A stretch of 29,154 nucleotides of DNA from Dysgonamonadaceae bacterium. Lineage in GTDB: Bacteria; Bacteroidota; Bacteroidia; Bacteroidales; Azobacteroidaceae. Every line of letters begins with the position of its first letter. Position 1 is the stretch's first letter. The notes beneath the pieces are model-generated. The model worked only from the letters and a program-made list of their open reading frames with translations, ran no database searches and was not told the origin of the DNA. The stretch lies in assembly GCA_031256015.1 (NCBI GenBank), contig JAIRRK010000049.1:1-29154 (forward strand), written 5' to 3'. Below are positions 27,569 through 29,154 of the stretch, piece after piece. The translations under genes and the position numbers were made by a program.

Positions 27569-28774
27569 CTATTTTCCAAATCTAAATCTTTTATTTTTTT
27601 TCATGTAATAAAACCAAGAAACCGATGCAAGGAACAAACATAAAGCATAAGGAATATTCGCTGTATTCAATGTTTGCGGAATCCATAACCATCCGAATAA
27701 CAAGATGCACAAAAGTACTAAATTAAGCCCATGAAACAAAGTGATAAGAGGGTAAGATTTCTTGAAAAAATATCCGGCAAATCCGATAAAATGCAAAGGA
27801 TGCAACCACAAAATATTCCAATTGGGAGAAACACAGGGATGCTCCGAAAAGAATAATAAGAATCCGACGACGATTCCGCAAAGTCCGGCAATCAGGAAAA
27901 GGATACTGAAAACTCCCTTGAACATGCGTTTCTTTCGAATACTCCAAACAGTGACTATCAGATAAAAAACGAAAATCAAAATTCCTACACGGAAAGCATC
28001 AAAAAAGCTTGCCGTTTTTTCGTTTTGTTGTGACTCGGTTTTTAATATTGTTTGAGACAATTCAACAATCGGCCGTTTCACGGTTGTTGAATCCGTTTTC
28101 TCGATTACATAGCTTTCATCCCAAAATTCTTTTAAGTTCACAGGCAGAAACATTTGCTGCCGAACATTGATTAACGAATCCGCTCCGTTTCCGATAATAA
28201 GATCAATGCCGAAAGACATCCACGGATAGGGAGAGGTACAGGAACGGATTAAATCACGAAACGTAACTTCTTTTTCCGAAGCAGGATAAATCACCCGATT
28301 GTCCGTTATTTTTTCGATAATGTCTCTTATTCGGGTCGTGCAATTATCGAACAAAAAATTGTACCGGTAAACGATATTTTGAGGAAGCAAATTATTCGAT
28401 AATATTTCCAGCAGTTTTTCCTTCTCTCCGGAAGAAAGGTTCAATACCTGCTCTTCGATGGTGGAGTTTCCCAGCGCGTAATAATACAGAAATTCGTTGT
28501 AATCCGATACGCCCAATGAATAATCGGTTTCCCCCTTGATAAAGCGATACAAAAAAAATGAATGATTAAAACTGAATATTCCCCAATTATAGACATCGTT
28601 TATTCCTTTTTCGGGATAATATAAACGCAAAGCGGAATGTCCGTAAACCGTATAAACCTCATTCGGACGAGGCATTACAGTCAGCAGGCTGACTTGCAAA
28701 CTGTCGGTATTTATCGATTTAACGGATGGAACGGAAAATAAAAACAGAAAGACGACAATAAGATATTTTCTCAC
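27569..28774 (-). CDS. lnb: DUF4105 membrane protein, lipoprotein N-acyltransferase Lnb
   Basis: The 401-residue product has a signal peptide (1-20), a periplasmic DUF4105 domain (about 25-250) and about five transmembrane helices (255-395). The domain contains the likely catalytic pair of a papain-like fold: His46 in VYGHSALRLYY and Cys145 in FLFDNCTTRIRD, with YNWGIFSFN between them. DUF4105 proteins of Bacteroides have been identified as Lnb, which adds the third acyl chain to lipoproteins where Lnt is missing. That fits a genome with many surface lipoproteins such as PorK and the DUF4374 protein here. Translation starts at GTG. A -7-like box lies 27 bases upstream. The PafA-like gene follows after ten bases. 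Confidence 0.82.
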   Translation of the reverse strand: MRKYLIVVFLFLFSVPSVKSINTDSLQVSLLTVMPRPNEVYTVYGHSALRLYYPEKGINDVYNWGIFSFNHSFFLYRFIKGETDYSLGVSDYNEFLYYYALGNSTIEEQVLNLSSGEKEKLLEILSNNLLPQNIVYRYNFLFDNCTTRIRDIIEKITDNRVIYPASEKEVTFRDLIRSCTSPYPWMSFGIDLIIGNGADSLINVRQQMFLPVNLKEFWDESYVIEKTDSTTVKRPIVELSQTILKTESQQNEKTASFFDAFRVGILIFVFYLIVTVWSIRKKRMFKGVFSILFLIAGLCGIVVGFLLFFSEHPCVSPNWNILWLHPLHFIGFAGYFFKKSYPLITLFHGLNLVLLCILLFGWLWIPQTLNTANIPYALCLFLASVSWFYYMKKNKRFRFGK

Positions 28775-28800
28775 GAAACAACTGTTTATGTTATAGGATA

Positions 28801-28808
28801 CAAAAGTA
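28801..28808 (-). promoter_or_regulatory. Possible -7 box of the lnb operon
   Basis: On the minus strand TACTTTTG matches TAnnTTTG exactly and ends 27 bases before the lnb GTG. No TTG lies at the ideal spacing upstream, so support is half a promoter. If real, it would drive lnb and perhaps the PafA-like gene and secA. Confidence 0.4.
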
Positions 28809-28852
28809 AGTTATTTTTGCAAATAAAAATTCGGCTTCTAATTGCAATTCTT

Positions 28853-28860
28853 TACATTTG
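28853..28860 (+). promoter_or_regulatory. Possible -7 box of the right-edge gene
   Basis: TACATTTG matches TAnnTTTG and lies 22 bases before the ATG at 28883. A TTG is present at 28842-28844, but only 8 bases away, too close for a -33 element. Confidence 0.4.
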
Positions 28861-28882
28861 CTTAAATATTGTAAAACGGCTT

Positions 28883-29154
28883 ATGAACAAACATTTATTT
28901 TCTCTTTTTCTATTGATGTTTTTATTCTTGGTTTCAGAAGGAAAAGCTTCATCCCGGAGCATGGATTTAGCCGTCAATGCGGAATCGGATTTGGACGATT
29001 TATTGTCTGAATCTTCGGGATTGGTTTACCGGAGAGGCAAAATATGGACTCATAACGACAGCGGAAGCGAAGCGGAAATTTATACGGTTAATCCTCAAAC
29101 GGGAGAAATAGAGCAAACCATTCGATTGGAAAATATTATCAATCACGATTGGGA
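28883..29154 (+). CDS. Secreted protein of unknown function (partial, runs off right edge)
   Basis: The frame from the ATG at 28883 stays open for 90 codons to the end of the window. Residues 1-22 (MNKHLFSLFLLMFLFLVSEGKA) are a signal peptide. The mature part has SESSGLVYRRGKIWTHNDSGSE, then AEIYTVNPQTGEIEQTIRLEN and NHDWE. The ESSGL...W..NDSG...Y..N...G pattern is that of secreted beta-propeller proteins (SdiA-regulated / phytase-like propellers) often found in Bacteroidota. Only the first blade is visible, so neither function nor a type IX C-terminal sorting domain can be judged. It is divergent from lnb, 108 bases apart. Confidence 0.75.
   Translation, partial: MNKHLFSLFLLMFLFLVSEGKASSRSMDLAVNAESDLDDLLSESSGLVYRRGKIWTHNDSGSEAEIYTVNPQTGEIEQTIRLENIINHDW

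Noticed and set aside
27559..27579. TTG start of the PafA-like gene overlapping the lnb stop codon
   Set aside because: The ATG at 27558 begins a clean signal peptide ten bases after the lnb stop. The TTG version adds a charged stretch with no benefit.
1..29154. CRISPR arrays, tRNA or rRNA genes, integrases and transposases
   Set aside because: No regularly spaced repeats, cloverleaf-like segments with CCA ends, rRNA-like stretches or recombinase motifs were seen in any gap between genes.

Overview
The window is AT-rich DNA from a member of the Bacteroidota, most likely of the order Bacteroidales. The evidence is a complete type IX secretion core (porP-porK-porL-porM-porN), a SecA with the long N-terminal insertion seen in this phylum, a DUF4374 lipoprotein paired with a TonB-dependent receptor, a DUF4105/Lnb-type lipoprotein acyltransferase, and promoters of the -33 TTG / -7 TAnnTTTG kind. 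Family or genus cannot be fixed from the sequence alone. I see no tRNA, rRNA, CRISPR array, integrase or transposase.

Layout. The left edge holds the 5' end of a probable secreted S41-type peptidase (minus strand), then about 380 bp with little coding signal, then putA (plus). From 11.7 kb back to 4.25 kb, all on the minus strand, comes the porPKLMN cluster, followed by two half-size chromate-transporter (CHR) genes; the first overlaps the porN stop codon by ATGA. A sodium-dependent (NSS) transporter diverges from porP. From 17.9 to 13.1 kb (minus) lies a three-gene, probably iron-related cluster: a TonB-dependent receptor, a DUF4374 surface lipoprotein and a ferric-reductase-like haem membrane protein. 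It resembles the XusABC xenosiderophore system but has a different reductase component. Just upstream is a GC-rich, non-coding repeat-like block (about 17.96-18.35 kb).

From 28.8 to 18.4 kb (minus) runs a long, tightly spaced series: lnb, a PafA-type phosphatase homologue that has lost its catalytic and metal residues, secA, a CbpA-type dnaJ, cbpM, a eukaryote-type glycogen branching enzyme and mannose-6-phosphate isomerase. The right edge holds the 5' end of a secreted protein on the plus strand.

Much of the window concerns the cell envelope. SecA moves proteins across the inner membrane, Lnb N-acylates lipoproteins, and PorKLMNP carries cargo across the outer membrane. The most interesting points are the pseudo-phosphatase between lnb and secA, the variant Xus-like locus with a 34-bp hairpin between its last two genes, the CHR pair translationally coupled to porN, and the basic SVRR-containing tails shared by PorK and PorN.
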